This document shows, one piece after another, positions 42,701-52,413 of a DNA stretch of 64,000 nt. Location of the stretch: positions 2,663,891-2,727,890 of the forward strand of contig NC_092657.1 in NCBI RefSeq assembly GCF_032118995.1. The letters are read 5' to 3'. Source of the DNA: Asterias amurensis. Taxonomy: Eukaryota > Echinodermata > Asteroidea > Forcipulatida > Asteriidae. Below the pieces are notes generated by a model. It did not search any database. It had not been told where the DNA came from and worked only from the letters and a program-made list of their open reading frames with translations. Made by a program: the position numbers and the translations under genes. Every line of letters starts with the position of its first letter. Position 1 is the first letter of the stretch.

Positions 42701-43784
42701 GTTGTAATAATACTTTGTGTGTGGAGGCACACATGTTTGAGTTGGTGATAAAAATACTCAATCTTCATGATGGCAGCGGTGAGATATGACGTGACTTCAT
42801 GGTTGCAGCGGTGGGATATGAAGTGATCGTAAGATAGAGTATTTTGTTACCAACTTCAACATGTGTGCCTCCGCACACAAAGTAGTATTACCTTGTTGTG
42901 TTTCACTTAGTTATTGGTCAAGGAATTGAGACCAAAATACTTGCCTCTCCCTGATCTCAGAACTCACAACAGTTGTTCCCTATTTCACCCAGGTACCAAT
43001 GATCTTCGTGGTTGTTGTTTTCATCACCGCCTGTTACCTCGTTGTGTCTCCCTTCATTAATGGTCCAGGAATGGAAACCATCTACGCATGTCTCTTCATC
43101 TTCTCTGGTCTTATTTTCTATTTCCCTTTCGTCCACTTCAAGTACCATCCAAAAATAATGGGTAAGAAATTAAGTTAGTATACTGCTAAAAATACTTTTG
43201 ATTTGTTTGACTTGTATTTGTAAGCATTCGAGGGCATTTTACTATTTTTGTTGAATTTATACCTATTGGTCATATTAGTTGGCAAGCAGTTTGCAACAGC
43301 TAATTAAAGAAAAAAATCTGTGACAAATCTATTAATAATGATAAAAATACCTATTGAAATAAGATTTGAAAATTTTCATATCCAAAGCAATTTGTTCAGC
43401 AGAGGGTAAAGAATACTTTTAGTTTGAAAAGCTTTTATTGATAATATTATTATTTTAGGACAATTTTTTGCGTTATGAAATCACTGTATGCAACCGTTTT
43501 ATCCAGCTCTACAAATCAAGCACGATACCTTTCAAAGTCATGGCAAAAATCACAGATACTTCAAGTAATAACATTTAACATCTCGTTCACTGTAACGTCG
43601 TAGTAAGTTGTATCCTGCTCATTTCTACTTACATTTTTAAGGGACATTTTCTGCTTTAAGAAAAAATGGGACCTGAATGTTTCAATTTATAATCTTTCTG
43701 ACTTATTTGTTTTCAGATCACATAACGATGTTTCTGCAGAGGCTTCTTCAAATTGTACCAGCGCCTTATGAGGAACCAGACTAA
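33740..43784 (+). CDS. SLC7 light-chain amino-acid transporter, b(0,+)AT-like
   Basis: Thirteen exons: 33740-33757, 35584-35725, 36563-36694, 37484-37729, 38270-38395, 39024-39129, 40197-40241, 40395-40518, 40975-41078, 41433-41529, 41972-42121, 42993-43161, 43717-43784. All are GT-AG and phase-consistent, about 508 aa (human b(0,+)AT is 487). Exon 1 (MDVIRG) is inferred from its GTAAGT donor and reading frame; otherwise the Met at 35596 starts a 498-aa protein (numbering below). TM1 has the unwound GTIIGSGIF substrate loop (50-58). Cys154 (VPGDCGVPD) fits the disulphide to an SLC3 heavy chain. TM6 has YDGW with Asp245, the residue typical of b(0,+)AT (YDGWN) where other LATs have Gly. Then [20 protein letters not shown], and the C-terminal [13 protein letters not shown] like b(0,+)AT ITMHLQMLMEVVP. 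Predicted: 12-TM exchanger at the plasma membrane. Introns hold MITEs and decayed exon copies. Confidence 0.93.
34021..34103. repeat. Near-perfect 83-bp palindrome
   Basis: ATTCAAATGACAGCCTAT and its inverse meet at ACATAAC; the outer arms include CAATTCCTATATCAA. Flanked by TTGCCTGTAAATTGCTT in direct orientation at 33960 and 34174. Confidence 0.75.
34305..34685 (-). mobile_element. LINE 3' fragment with restriction-like endonuclease-like domain
   Basis: Minus strand reads [16 protein letters not shown] then [59 protein letters not shown] and stop (open frame to 34344). This is a C-terminal module I know from many metazoan non-LTR elements; the RPD...ID pattern resembles a PD-(D/E)xK nuclease. 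The reverse transcriptase itself is absent. A GGCTACG...CGTAGCC hairpin follows the stop. Lies in the first SLC7 intron. Confidence 0.7.
35198..35563. mobile_element. Family C foldback MITE, copy C3
   Basis: Complete element: TTAAAGGGTCTGGGTACTTT at left, AAAAAGTACCCAGACCCTTT at right, central AATAATGTTCATCTCCTGAG with its inverse. Its right end is 20 bp before the SLC7 exon 2 acceptor. An older family C scrap precedes it (35092-35190). Confidence 0.85.
36812..36966. mobile_element. Foldback element, about 155 bp
   Basis: GGGTGCGTTCGTTTAGCTTC at left and GGGGAGCTAAACGAACGCAC at right, with a second inverted pair around GTGTGGCG and CGCCACAC. One copy seen, in an SLC7 intron. Confidence 0.75.
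37146..37312. repeat. Family D-like fragment
   Basis: TTGCTTAGCAGAT and AAAGCAGCTCCATGAAATTA are family D words; arms incomplete. Confidence 0.4.
37838..37975. mobile_element. Foldback element, family F, copy F2, inside a degraded family A MITE
   Basis: Same arms as 32958-33095 (ACGCTAGGTGGCAGCA...TGCTGCCACCAAGCGT). Left flank TTGGGCTCAATGG and right flank TTGGTCATCGAAG are adjacent in intact family A copies, so F2 split one. Confidence 0.85.
37976..38215 (+). mobile_element. Degraded family A MITE, right part
   Basis: Begins TTGGTCATCGAAGTTGC and keeps the GAAAAGTTACGTTACTT and AATTACCAA words; heavily diverged. Confidence 0.5.
38765..38898. mobile_element. Foldback element, family G, copy G1
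   Basis: Arms of GATTTCACA...CTAAGTTAGG and inverse ...GACTAGTCTTAACTCTTTGTGAAATC. A second copy lies at 44082-44226. Confidence 0.7.
39130..40196. other. SLC7 intron, nothing recognised
   Basis: A 1.07-kb intron between exons 39024-39129 and 40197-40241 without an identified repeat. Confidence 0.4.
40565..40935 (+). mobile_element. Degraded family A MITE, copy A13
   Basis: TTAAAGACGGG start, GTGGGCTCAATTGGTCAT..GAAGTTGC and AATAATGAAAGG words, with an unrelated ~100-bp insert (40615-40760). Confidence 0.6.
41079..41330 (+). repeat. 76-bp tandem repeat copying an SLC7 splice donor
   Basis: Units start at 41079, 41155 and 41231, with a partial fourth at 41307. Each starts with the donor context CCAG/GTAGGACATG (the fourth has GTTGG) and contains TTAACACCCTGGTGTACATT. 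Confidence 0.92.
41560..41918 (+). mobile_element. Family A MITE, copy A14, 5' truncated
   Basis: Begins at the internal TGTCAAAGACCAG and runs to GTGTCCAGTGCCTTTAA, in the SLC7 intron before exon 41972-42121. Confidence 0.8.
42222..42412. repeat. tRNA-like foldback repeat, family E, copy E2
   Basis: AGTACTGAGTATACAGTGCT and GGATTCGAACTGCC with TAGCTACCGGGCAATT match parts of 7900-8080. Confidence 0.65.
42467..42600 (+). pseudogene. Decayed tandem copy A of SLC7 exon 42993-43161
   Basis: Starts after its own acceptor (TTTCACAG, 42459-42466) and encodes [20 protein letters not shown] then FINGPGTET, almost the functional exon ([29 protein letters not shown]). It then diverges, reaches a stop and has no donor. 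If spliced in it would truncate the transporter before its last two membrane segments. Confidence 0.75.
42601..42992 (+). pseudogene. Further decayed copies of the same SLC7 exon, split by a foldback element
   Basis: GTACCAATGATCTT occurs at 42613 and again at 42656. The second copy reads on to GCCTGTT (42694), is cut by an insert, and resumes at about 42890 (TTACCTTGTTGTGTTTC...). The phrase ACTTGCCTCTCCC followed by GATCTCAGAACTCACAA in copies A and B shows that they come from one tandem duplication. Confidence 0.7.
42695..42889. mobile_element. Foldback element inside the exon copy
   Basis: TAATACTTTGTGTGTGGAGG and its inverse CCTCCGCACACAAAGTAGTA bound 195 bp that interrupt the homology between the exon copy and the real exon. 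Confidence 0.7.
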
Positions 43785-44081
43785 TACAAAATCACCTTAG
43801 GATCATGCCGCATTAGGACAGGAAAGAAACTTCATTTATCTCAACAACAAAAAATTGAAATACTACACAAAAATCAAGAGTCACAAAATTACAAACAGCA
43901 GTCACAAACTTGTATGAAACAGTTCTCATGGATTTACCTGTGTCAAGCCACGTCAAGCGATAGACAAAACAGAAAAATAGTATAACAGGGTTAGATTTAG
44001 TCAGCTTGAATGCCTTAACAAATATAGTGGTTTACATTATCGCATCATAATACACTTCATTATTATTGCCCTGGGGTGGCT
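43785..44081. other. SLC7 3' untranslated region and downstream flank
   Basis: No exon follows the stop at 43782-43784. No canonical AATAAA signal was picked out with confidence. Confidence 0.4.
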
Positions 44082-44226
44082 TTCACAAAATGTTAAGACT
44101 AGTCTCATCTTGAGTAAGGGCGAGTTACTCGTCCTAACTTGGACCTAGCTATGCCATACGTTTCGTATACCCCTCTAGGACGAGTCCTTAGTTAGGATCA
44201 GTCTTAACTCTTTGTGAAATCGACCC
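44082..44226. mobile_element. Foldback element, family G, copy G2
   Basis: CTTTCACAAAATGTTAAGAC and inverse GATCAGTCTTAACTCTTTGT; the arms carry CCTAACT/AGTTAGG words as in G1. Confidence 0.7.
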
Positions 44227-44506
44227 CATGACATGATTTGCCAGTAACATGGCCTATCTTGTTTAGTTTACTGTGGTAATAGCTGGCATTGTATACAACC
44301 ATTAATTAGTGACGATAATTTTGTAATTTGTCTCACCAAGAGTTCGCATGAGTGGTTACTAGAGTAAGCAAGTCATTGTCCCAGATATTATTCAAATCGA
44401 ACTTTAGCAATAATCGGCTGATTGGTTTTTCATTTAAAGTACTCTTTTTCTGCTTCTTTTTCTCCTTCTAGTTTATCCTCTTAGATTGAAAGATTTGCTT
44501 AATGAT

Positions 44507-44575
44507 TTAAAGACACTGGACACTGTTTGTAGCTGTCAAAGACCAGTCTTCTCACTTGGTGCATCTCAACATTAT
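44507..44575 (+). mobile_element. Family A MITE, copy A15, left part
   Basis: TTAAAGACACTGGACACTGT to CATCTCAACATTAT. The copy resumes at 47051 after the minisatellite element. Confidence 0.88.
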
Positions 44576-47050
44576 CAGACCTACCAAGTCTCACGCATTA
44601 GGCGTGAGACTCACGCATTTGGGCTCTGTCTCACGCTCACTAGCACAGCAACCATTTTCTCACGCATTGGGGCTAGACCGGGAAAAAAATTAAAATTATT
44701 GTCATGCATTGCCAAATCGCTTTTAGAAGGCCTTTCGAAATCGCCGCCCAACTTTTTTTTATGTTATTTTATTTTTTTTTTTAACAAAAAAAACCCCGGA
44801 AATTTAATTGTGGACAAAAAAGTGTGTCAAAATGCATCAAAAACCTCTTCAGAGTAATTAAAACTAACATGAGATACACAAGTCAATGGGAAACTACACA
44901 ACCATACACAAGTCAATGGGAAACTACACAACCATACACAAGTCAACGGGAAACTACACAACCATACACATGTCAACGGGAAACTACACAACCATACACA
45001 AGTCAATGGGAAACTACACAACCATACACAAGTCAATGGGAAACTACACAACCATACACAAGTCAATGGGAAACTACACAACCATACACAAGTCAACGGG
45101 AAACTACACAACCATACACAAGTCAATGGGAAACTACACAACCATACACAAGTCAATGGGAAACTACACAACCATACACAAGTCAACGGGAAACTACACA
45201 ACCATACACATGTCAACGGGAAACTACACAACCATACACAAGTCAATGGGAAACTACACAACCATACACAAGTCAATGGAAAACTACACAACCATACACA
45301 AGTCAATGGGAAACTACACAACCATACACAAGTCAATGGGAAACTACACAACCATACACATGTCAATGGGAAACTACACAACCATACACAAGTCAATGGG
45401 AAACTACACAATCATACACAAGTCAATGGGAAACTACACAACCATACACAAGTCATTGGGAAACTACACAACCATACACAAGTCAATGGGAAACTACACA
45501 ACCATACACATGTCAATGGGAAACTACACAACCATACACAAGTCAATGGGAAACTACACAACCATGCACAAGTCAATGGGAAACTACACAACCATACACA
45601 AGTCAATGGGAAACTATACAACCATACACAAGTCATTGGGAAACTACACAACCATACACAAGTCAATGGGAAACTACACAACCATACACATGTCAATGGG
45701 AAACTACACAACCATACACAAGTCAATGGGACACTTCACAACCGTACACAAGTCAATGGGAATTGACACAACCATACACCAGTCAATGGGAAACTACACA
45801 ACCATACACAAGTCAATGGGAAACTACACAACCATACACAAGTCAATGGGAAACTACACAACCGTACACAAGTCAATGGGAAACTGCACAACCATACACA
45901 AGTCAATGGGAAACTACACAACCATACACATGTCAATGGGAAACTACACAACCATACACAAGTCAATGGGAAACTACACAACCATACACAAGTCAATGGG
46001 AAACTACACAACCATACACAAGTCATTGGGAAACTACACAACCATACACAAGTCAATGGGAAACTACACAACCATACACATGTCAATGGGAAACTACACA
46101 ACCATACACAAGTCAATGGGAAACTACACAACCATACACAAGTCAATGGGAAACTACACAACCGTACACAAGTCAATGGGAAACTGCACAACCATACACA
46201 AGTCAATGGGAAACTACACAACCATACACATGTCAATGGGAAACTACACAACCATACACAAGTCAATGGGAAACTACACAACCATACACAAGTCAATGGG
46301 AAACTACACAACCATACACAAGTCATTGGGAAACTACACAACCATACACAAGTCAATGGGAAACTACACAACCATACACATGTCAATGGGAAACTACACA
46401 ACCATACACAAGTCAATGGGAAACTACACAACCATACACAAGTCAATGGGAAACAACACAACCATACACAAGTCAATGGGAAACTACACAACCATACACA
46501 AATCAATGGGACACTTCACAACCGTACACAAGTCAATGGGAATTGACACAATCATACACCAGTCAATGGGAAACTATACAACCATACACAAGTCAATGGG
46601 AATTGACACAACCATACACCAGTCAATGGGAAACTATACAATCATACACAAGTCAATGGGAAACTACACAACCATACACAAGTCAATGGGAATAATCACA
46701 ACCATACACAATTCCACAGATGCCAAGTCCACGAGGCCAGCTATGCGTGAGATTTTTCAAAGCTCAATCTGACACAATCGTACCTCCAAATTAACCATCA
46801 ACATATTATGTGTACCTCATGTTAGTTTTAATTATTCTGAAGAGGTTTTTGATGCTATTTGGAACACTTTTTTGTCCACAACTAAATTTCTGATTTTCTT
46901 TAAAAAAAAAAAAAAATAAAAAATAAAAAAACAAGTTGGGCGGCGATTTCGAAAGGCCTTCTTAAACTGAAAAAAAAAAAAAAATCGGGGGGGGGGGTTG
47001 AGCTTTGAAAAATCTCACGCATTAGCTGGCCTCTGGACTTGGCATCTCTG
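44576..47050. mobile_element. Non-autonomous DNA transposon carrying a 30-bp minisatellite
   Basis: Ends CAGACCTACCAAGTC and, inverted at the right, CAGAGATGCCAAGTC. CATTAT is duplicated outside (44570-44575, 47051-47056), and intact family A copies show the empty site CAACATTATGCAT. Long inverted arms follow: GGCCTTTCGAAATCGCCGCC (44730) against its inverse (46937), and CCTCTTCAGAGTAATTAAAA (44845) against its inverse (46828). The middle is the minisatellite. A direct CAGATGCCAAGTCCACGAGG at 46719 shows that the right arm is itself a palindromic unit (46719-47050). No transposase. A 6-bp target site with CA ends does not settle the superfamily. Confidence 0.85.
44881..46710. repeat. 30-bp minisatellite, 61 copies
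   Basis: Unit AGTCAATGGGAAACTACACA plus ACCATACACA, repeated without length change. Variants (AGTCATTGGG, TGTCAATGGG, ACCGTACACA) recur in order; 45841-46110 reappears at 46141-46410, a 300-bp higher-order repeat, and the GACACTTCACA/GAATTGACACA pair at 45721 recurs at 46501. As 30 is a multiple of 3, several frames stay open on both strands. Confidence 0.97.
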
Positions 47051-47348
47051 CATTATGCATCAAATTAATATTAAAAACCTGTGAAAATTTGAGCTCAAGT
47101 TGCGAGATAACTATGAAAGAAAAAAAACCTTGTCACACAAAGTTGTGTGCTTTCAGATGCTTGATTTCGAGACCTCAAATTCTAAATCTGATGTCTCGAA
47201 ATGAAATTTGTGGAAAATTGCTTCTTTCTCGAAAACTCTGTCACTTCAGAGGAAGCCGTTTCTCACAATGTTTTATACCATACTGGTTACCAAGTAAGAT
47301 TTTGCGCTAATCATTATTTTGAGTAACTACAAAGTCCACTGCCTTTAA
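47051..47348 (+). mobile_element. Family A MITE, copy A15, right part
   Basis: Continues CATTATGCATCAAATTAA to AAAGTCCACTGCCTTTAA. Confidence 0.88.
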
Positions 47349-47375
47349 ATGATCTTAATTATCTTAATGTTGTAG

Positions 47376-47546
47376 GGTCACTTTTGGAGCCGTAGGGTCA
47401 CTTTTTGAGCCGTAGGGTCACTTTTTTTAGCCGTTTATCACAATGTTTTTTTTTACTCTCAGCTGCTCTTCATTGCCTGTTACCGAATTATAAGTGTTTA
47501 TGCTAAAAATTACTTTGAGTAAATTTACCAATAGCCACTGCCTTTA
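47376..47546 (+). repeat. 20-bp triplet repeat plus a degraded family A end
   Basis: GTAGGGTCACTTTT..GAGCC occurs three times (47376, 47393, 47413), followed by GTTTATCACAATG ... CCACTGCCTTTAA from a family A right half. Confidence 0.6.
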
Positions 47547-47548
47547 AC

Positions 47549-48470
47549 GCTTCTGATTCTTCTCAGTTTTATGGAGAACAAAACAAAATAATTAATTCAC
47601 ATTGCTATTATTTCTATTGGGTTAATTTTTAATGTAAGTCACAAACTTATATAGAGGCTAGGAAATCAGATTGAACTTAATCCTTTGTTCGTTGTTGGAC
47701 TATGGTTTTAGTATCATATTTCACAGAGGCTACTTTAAGCAGAGAACAGTCCGTCTAGCCATCAGTACTCTTGCATAATAATAGCATCATACAAATATTA
47801 ATTCACAAGAAAGCCAGATGGACTGAACTTTGTGCCTTGGGGGTGACCCCTTTCGGGTTTTTAGATAACGTTTTATTTTTTATTTTTAAGGACCACAACA
47901 AAAATTACTAGTAGCCTGGAGTTGGCACTTTATTACTAAATTAAATATCTAAGGTGTAATCTTTGACATTGAGAAATAATTATTTTGTTTGAGTCTAAAT
48001 TTTTGTTGTCTTTGAGGAATTTGTGGACAAGGGAAACTCACAGCAAATCCCCAAACGACAGGAGAAAAGTGTTGGCCTTGTCATGTAAGGGGGAGGGGGT
48101 CACTTTTTTTTCGTGGGCTGGTGCCATGTTGTGCCAACGATAGAGGGCGCTATCTTTTGTTTAACTTTTTTGTCGACACCATTTTGTATGAGCGAGTGAC
48201 TTTGGTTACGGTTTCGAATGTTGGGTAAGAAAAACGACCTTTCTTGAATCAAAGGACGTCCTCAATCCAGAATGTACCTACGTGTGAACACGCAGTAGTA
48301 GCAGGTGAGTAAATTTATCTAGCATTTCCTTCAACAAAGAAGCTATACATTTAAGCCCAAAGTGACAACTATTGAGTTTGAACATAATTGTTGAAATGTC
48401 TCATTAGACTAAAGCGCCACCTATCGGCAGGAGAGTAGGAACGGCATGTACATTTTTTATTTGGGCGCTT
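47549..48470. other. No gene recognised
   Basis: AT-rich; no exon, RNA gene or repeat family identified. Confidence 0.3.
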
Positions 48471-48475
48471 ATCGT

Positions 48476-49247
48476 CTGGGCCCCAATTTCATGGCTCTGT
48501 TTACCTTAAGCATAGACCTTTTTTGTTGATAATCAAACCGCCTTGGTTGGCATGGTCGGCCGAATGTTAGTAAAACACTAAATCTTAAAAACAGATGTTT
48601 TAACCAAATTCAGCATTTTCTGCAAACTTTCAATTATTAAATATTAAAAATACCTCTCATAATTAATTGTTTGGTTTGTAACAAAATCAACAAATTTGGT
48701 TACATCGATGTTACCAAAAATAGCGATCTTTTCTTAATTTGCACTTACGGCTTTCCATAGTTTTCCAATCTGGGTTGGCAAAAACTCGGGCTGTGACGTT
48801 GCAAAAGAAAGGTCTATAGAATTGGCGCTTACGGAAGCAGGGAATCTGTGCTAAAGTTATGGCAAGCGTATTTCACCCGTTAGCGGCGAATTTTGGCTTC
48901 TGCGGTTGCGAACTGCCACTGCACATTATACTAGCAGTAGCATGCATTTTTGGTGTACTACTTTTGTCTACTTATAATGTTTTTATCAATATTGTGTAAT
49001 TTGTAATGTTACTTTGATCATGTTGATATTGTTATATTTATATTCATATTTAAATTTGTATTTTTACATAGCTTTTAACGATTCCTGTAAGTGGCAGCTT
49101 TCCGCTGTTGGATGTCAATAAATAAATAAAAATAGCAAATGAAAAATTCTAGATGCTTACAAAACATTAAATACAATTTTACAAGGCTAGTGCAGAAATT
49201 CGGGGAACCGTGATCGAATTCGGCGGTAAGCAGAGCCATGAAATTGG
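48476..49247. mobile_element. Large family D-like foldback (~770 bp)
   Basis: Left end TGGGCCCCAATTTCATGGCT and right end AGCCATGAAATTGGGCCCC are exact inverted repeats with TAAGCA words inside. This is the longest member; its centre carries sequence not present in D1 and D2. Confidence 0.65.
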
Positions 49248-50152
49248 GCCCCGATCAGCATCACAGCAATGTAGTTAGACTGTGATGAGAGGGAAATTGT
49301 CCTATCTAGGGAATAGTCGTCACAATTTGTTCACTTGGTATAGTATTCTACATAATATTTAAAAATTGTCTCTGCCAAAAATTGCGAAATTTGACGGAAA
49401 TCCCATACAGGTACATGTAAGCGGTATGAACCGGTACCAATGAAGATCATGATACACTCCATGCATGACAGGTTTTATCGATCCCCACGCTTTACCAATC
49501 ATGGCCTTAAAAGAGCCCGTAAGCAACTCTTTTTGATTTGCCCTTTGTGGCAAAATGATTGCATTATATAAACTTGGAACTTGTTCACTTGGTTTATGAT
49601 AAGGCATTATTTACTCAAGTTTCTTGATTAGTTTCAATAATTATAAAAAATTTGTGCACGTGCATGTTCTTCCAAAGCTTGTCATCACACGTTTGGTCTC
49701 ACAGGAATTGGGCGCGCAATCTCCTTTTGTAATTAATGCACACGCACACTTTTGCGCAACAGTAAAAAGTGATGGCACCCTCTGTTGCCCAGTCAAGTTA
49801 AGGAATGAGACAACCAACTCAATATGCAGGTTGGCTGGGTGGTTTCTGTCTGAGTCATAGAGTTACATACTGTAATAAGAACTAGAGGGCCCACTGGTGA
49901 TGCTGTTTGCACAAACGCAGCGGAACAGCAAGGAGACACGCGAGCCATTCTGAATGCGCGATGAATATGAAGTACACCTTGGAGTTTGTGTTAATTGAAC
50001 GCTATGCGATGCTATTTTGTCAATTTACAAAATAGCCGCACGAACACACGCTGTGCGATGCTGTTTTGTCAACGTAGAAAATGGCCGCATTCGCGCATGC
50101 CGGGCCGTGTGTATTTTGCCAGTGCGCCCTCTAGTTGTAAATGGTCCGAGTC
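49248..50152. other. No gene recognised; short tandem duplication
   Basis: Around 49998-50085 GCTATGCGATGCTATTTTGT is followed by a diverged second copy (GCTGTGCGATGCTGTTTTGT). Otherwise nothing is assigned. Confidence 0.4.
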
Positions 50153-50154
50153 CC

Positions 50155-50356
50155 CTTCGAACTTGAGGTCTCAAAATCAACCATCTAAATGCACACCTTC
50201 GTGTGACAAGGTTGTTTCTTTCTTCCATTATTATCTCGCAAGTTCGATGACTGATTGAGCTCAAATCTTCACAGGTTTGTTATTTTGTGCATATGTTGAG
50301 ATACACCTGTGAAGGCTAGTCTTTGACTATTACCAATAGTGTCCACTGCCGTTAAA
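50155..50356 (-). mobile_element. Family A MITE, copy A17, half element
   Basis: Starts at the central GAACTTGAGGTCTC hairpin and ends GTGTCCACTGCCGTTAA. Confidence 0.75.
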
Positions 50357-50359
50357 AAA

Positions 50360-50600
50360 ACATTCTTATAAATTGCGCATATCACCATGAGGTCCCTATC
50401 AGCTGTAAAATGAATCAGCTGTAAAATGAGATGTCGTTAACCAGGTTTTGAATTGTACTGATGTCTCAGCCTGTTAGACAACCTCTGAAAGACTGTTCCA
50501 TAACTGAGCTTCTGCATTGGAAAGAGGGTGAACCGTACGACTTGGTTTTGATAACTCGGGGAGTCAGAAGGAATTTAATTGAAGACCAAATATTGGAGTA
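50360..50600 (-). mobile_element. LINE (L2/CR1-like) 3' end, antisense
   Basis: Matches 54402-54600 closely (TCTCAGCCTGTTAGACAACC, AGACTGTTCCATAACTGAGC). Minus strand encodes the LWNSL-type end of an L2/CR1 reverse transcriptase. Confidence 0.7.
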
Positions 50601-51285
50601 ATTAGACAAAAAAATTGCACATTTACGAGTCGATACGTTAATTCAACATTACATGTGTAACCCTGCAGCCTCCAAGGGCTACACTACATCACTCTTCTTA
50701 TGAGCCACTGCATATTACACCATCCGCACTAAGGTCCAGCGTGAGACTTTTCTCACACAATAGCGCCCTCTGTTGGCGCATCACACACAGTGCCCCGAGG
50801 TTTAGGCCTAGCTGCCAGCCATGTTAATCTTTCTGTTATCTGGGAAAGACGATTAATGCACAACTATCCCTTTTAGTACAATGAGACATGGTCCATGTCA
50901 TACGGCTCCCTCAACCAGAGGATTCTGCTCCTGTCGAACATAAATATCCTTCTAATAGCAAGGAGTCTGGTGGAGGACCGAGTTATCCCAGGTTTCCAAG
51001 AGTTGCCCTTGATCAGGTGTCCATAGAGCACATCAAGGCCATTGCCAACTTGTCAATGTAAGGGAAATATCATAGCTAGGCTTTCGCTTCCACTTAGTGG
51101 GTTTTGAAAACATCTATGGAGTTGTCCCTCGATCTGAAGTCCGAGGATCGCATGAAGGCCGTTGCTATAGTTCACTGCGTTGAGTGCTCTTTACAATCTG
51201 CCTCAGTCTCAGGTGTGTTTTTAAGTTGGCGCTGAAACTGGAAGAAGAAGTCAACCTGAAAGACCCCTGTTCAAAGCAGGTCGTA
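50601..51285. other. No gene recognised
   Basis: Two related phrases (CACATCAAGGCCATTGCC near 51032 and CGCATGAAGGCCGTTGC near 51149) hint at an old duplication. Confidence 0.25.
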
Positions 51286-51930
51286 CTATCATTTCCCCTC
51301 AGTGGATTTTGAATTTTTTCACATGGCTACTTTTACTGGACTTCGCCAAGGATAAACTGGCACTCAAACGGCGCATGCTCATCGGCCCAATCAGCCTTCT
51401 CGAGGATACCTGAAAAAAGGTAAATCAAGCCTCTCGCTTCAGCATGAGTTCTTCATCATTCCTCTGTCTTTCTGAGTTCCTGCTTCTGGCTTCTAACTAA
51501 GGAGTTTTTATTGTCAAGAATGTCATACTAGTACTTATATAATAAGAATGCTTCCCCTCAGTGCATTTGCAAATTGTTGCGCACAACTACCCTTACTGGA
51601 CCCCGCCAAGGAACTGGCACTCGACGGCGCATGCTCATCGTCCCAAAAAGCCTCCTGGAGGAAACGTTAAAATCATCATTCCTCTTTCTTTCTGAGTTCC
51701 TGCTGTTGGCTTCTAACCAATTAAGGAGTTCTTATTGTCGAGAACCTTCTACCTTTCAGTAGATTTTGCAAATTGTTTACAAACAACCACTCTTATTGTA
51801 CTCCGCCAAAATAACTGGCACTCGGACGGCGCATACTCATATGAAACAAGATGATTACCTTAAAAAAGATAAATCAAATTTCTTGCTTCGGCATGAACTC
51901 ATCATCTTCTCCCTTTCTCTCTGAGGTTGT
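51286..51930 (+). repeat. Diverged ~220-bp tandem repeat, three copies
   Basis: Each unit has TCAGT(G/A)...TTTT/TTGCAAATT, ACTGG(A/-)C..CGCCAA, AACTGGCACTC..ACGGCGCAT and a CTTTCTGAG stretch. Units begin near 51290, 51550 and 51755. Confidence 0.65.
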
Positions 51931-52311
51931 GGTGTCCATTTGTCAAAAGGTCTCTTCTTTCCTGACTGACTTACTGATTACGACCTTCCACTGCCTCAAC
52001 CTCAAGCTTTGTGACAGTTCTTGAAAAATTCTTCCGAGTATTGATGCTAGTGTACTCAAGGCTTATTTTTTGTTTAGTTTTCATTGTAATAGTGTCCCGA
52101 GCACAGGTGGGATACATGTATGTTCGCTTTGTATAACATAGGCCCTCTGTATTATTATTTTTATTTCCTTCTCTATTCACCATTACTTGAGGCTTATTTC
52201 CAACTCTATATTCACCAGTCCCCCATCCCCTTCCATGTCAATAGGTGGCCCATTTCATTCCAAAGCTCACCCCCCATTTCATGTAAAACACGTCACACAC
52301 ATTCCTAGGCT

Positions 52312-52400
52312 AATAATAATTAATAATAAAACCATTCTTATAGCGCATATCAGCGAGAGGTGGCCATGCTCTGTAAAAGGAAATCAACAATTATTGCACA
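52312..52400 (-). mobile_element. Tail of an antisense LINE, separated by the 52414 LINE
   Basis: Minus strand: GATATGCGCTATAAGAATGG then an ATT/TAA tail, the expected end of the element whose body lies at 54402-54785. Confidence 0.65.
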
Positions 52401-52413
52401 AAGTAAACAGATG

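Noticed and set aside
44881-46710. CRISPR-like array of 30-bp repeats
   Set aside because: There are no spacers, units abut directly, the genome is animal, and no cas genes exist.
44824-46772. Long open frames with 10-residue repeats (SQWETTQPYT, MGNYTTIHKS) across the minisatellite, as if a repeat protein
   Set aside because: The unit is 30 bp, so any stop-free frame stays open; several frames on both strands are open at once, and the region lies inside a non-autonomous transposon with no splice or start context.
49624-50264. Short ORFs on both strands
   Set aside because: They overlap a small tandem duplication and a half MITE, and show no recognisable domain.
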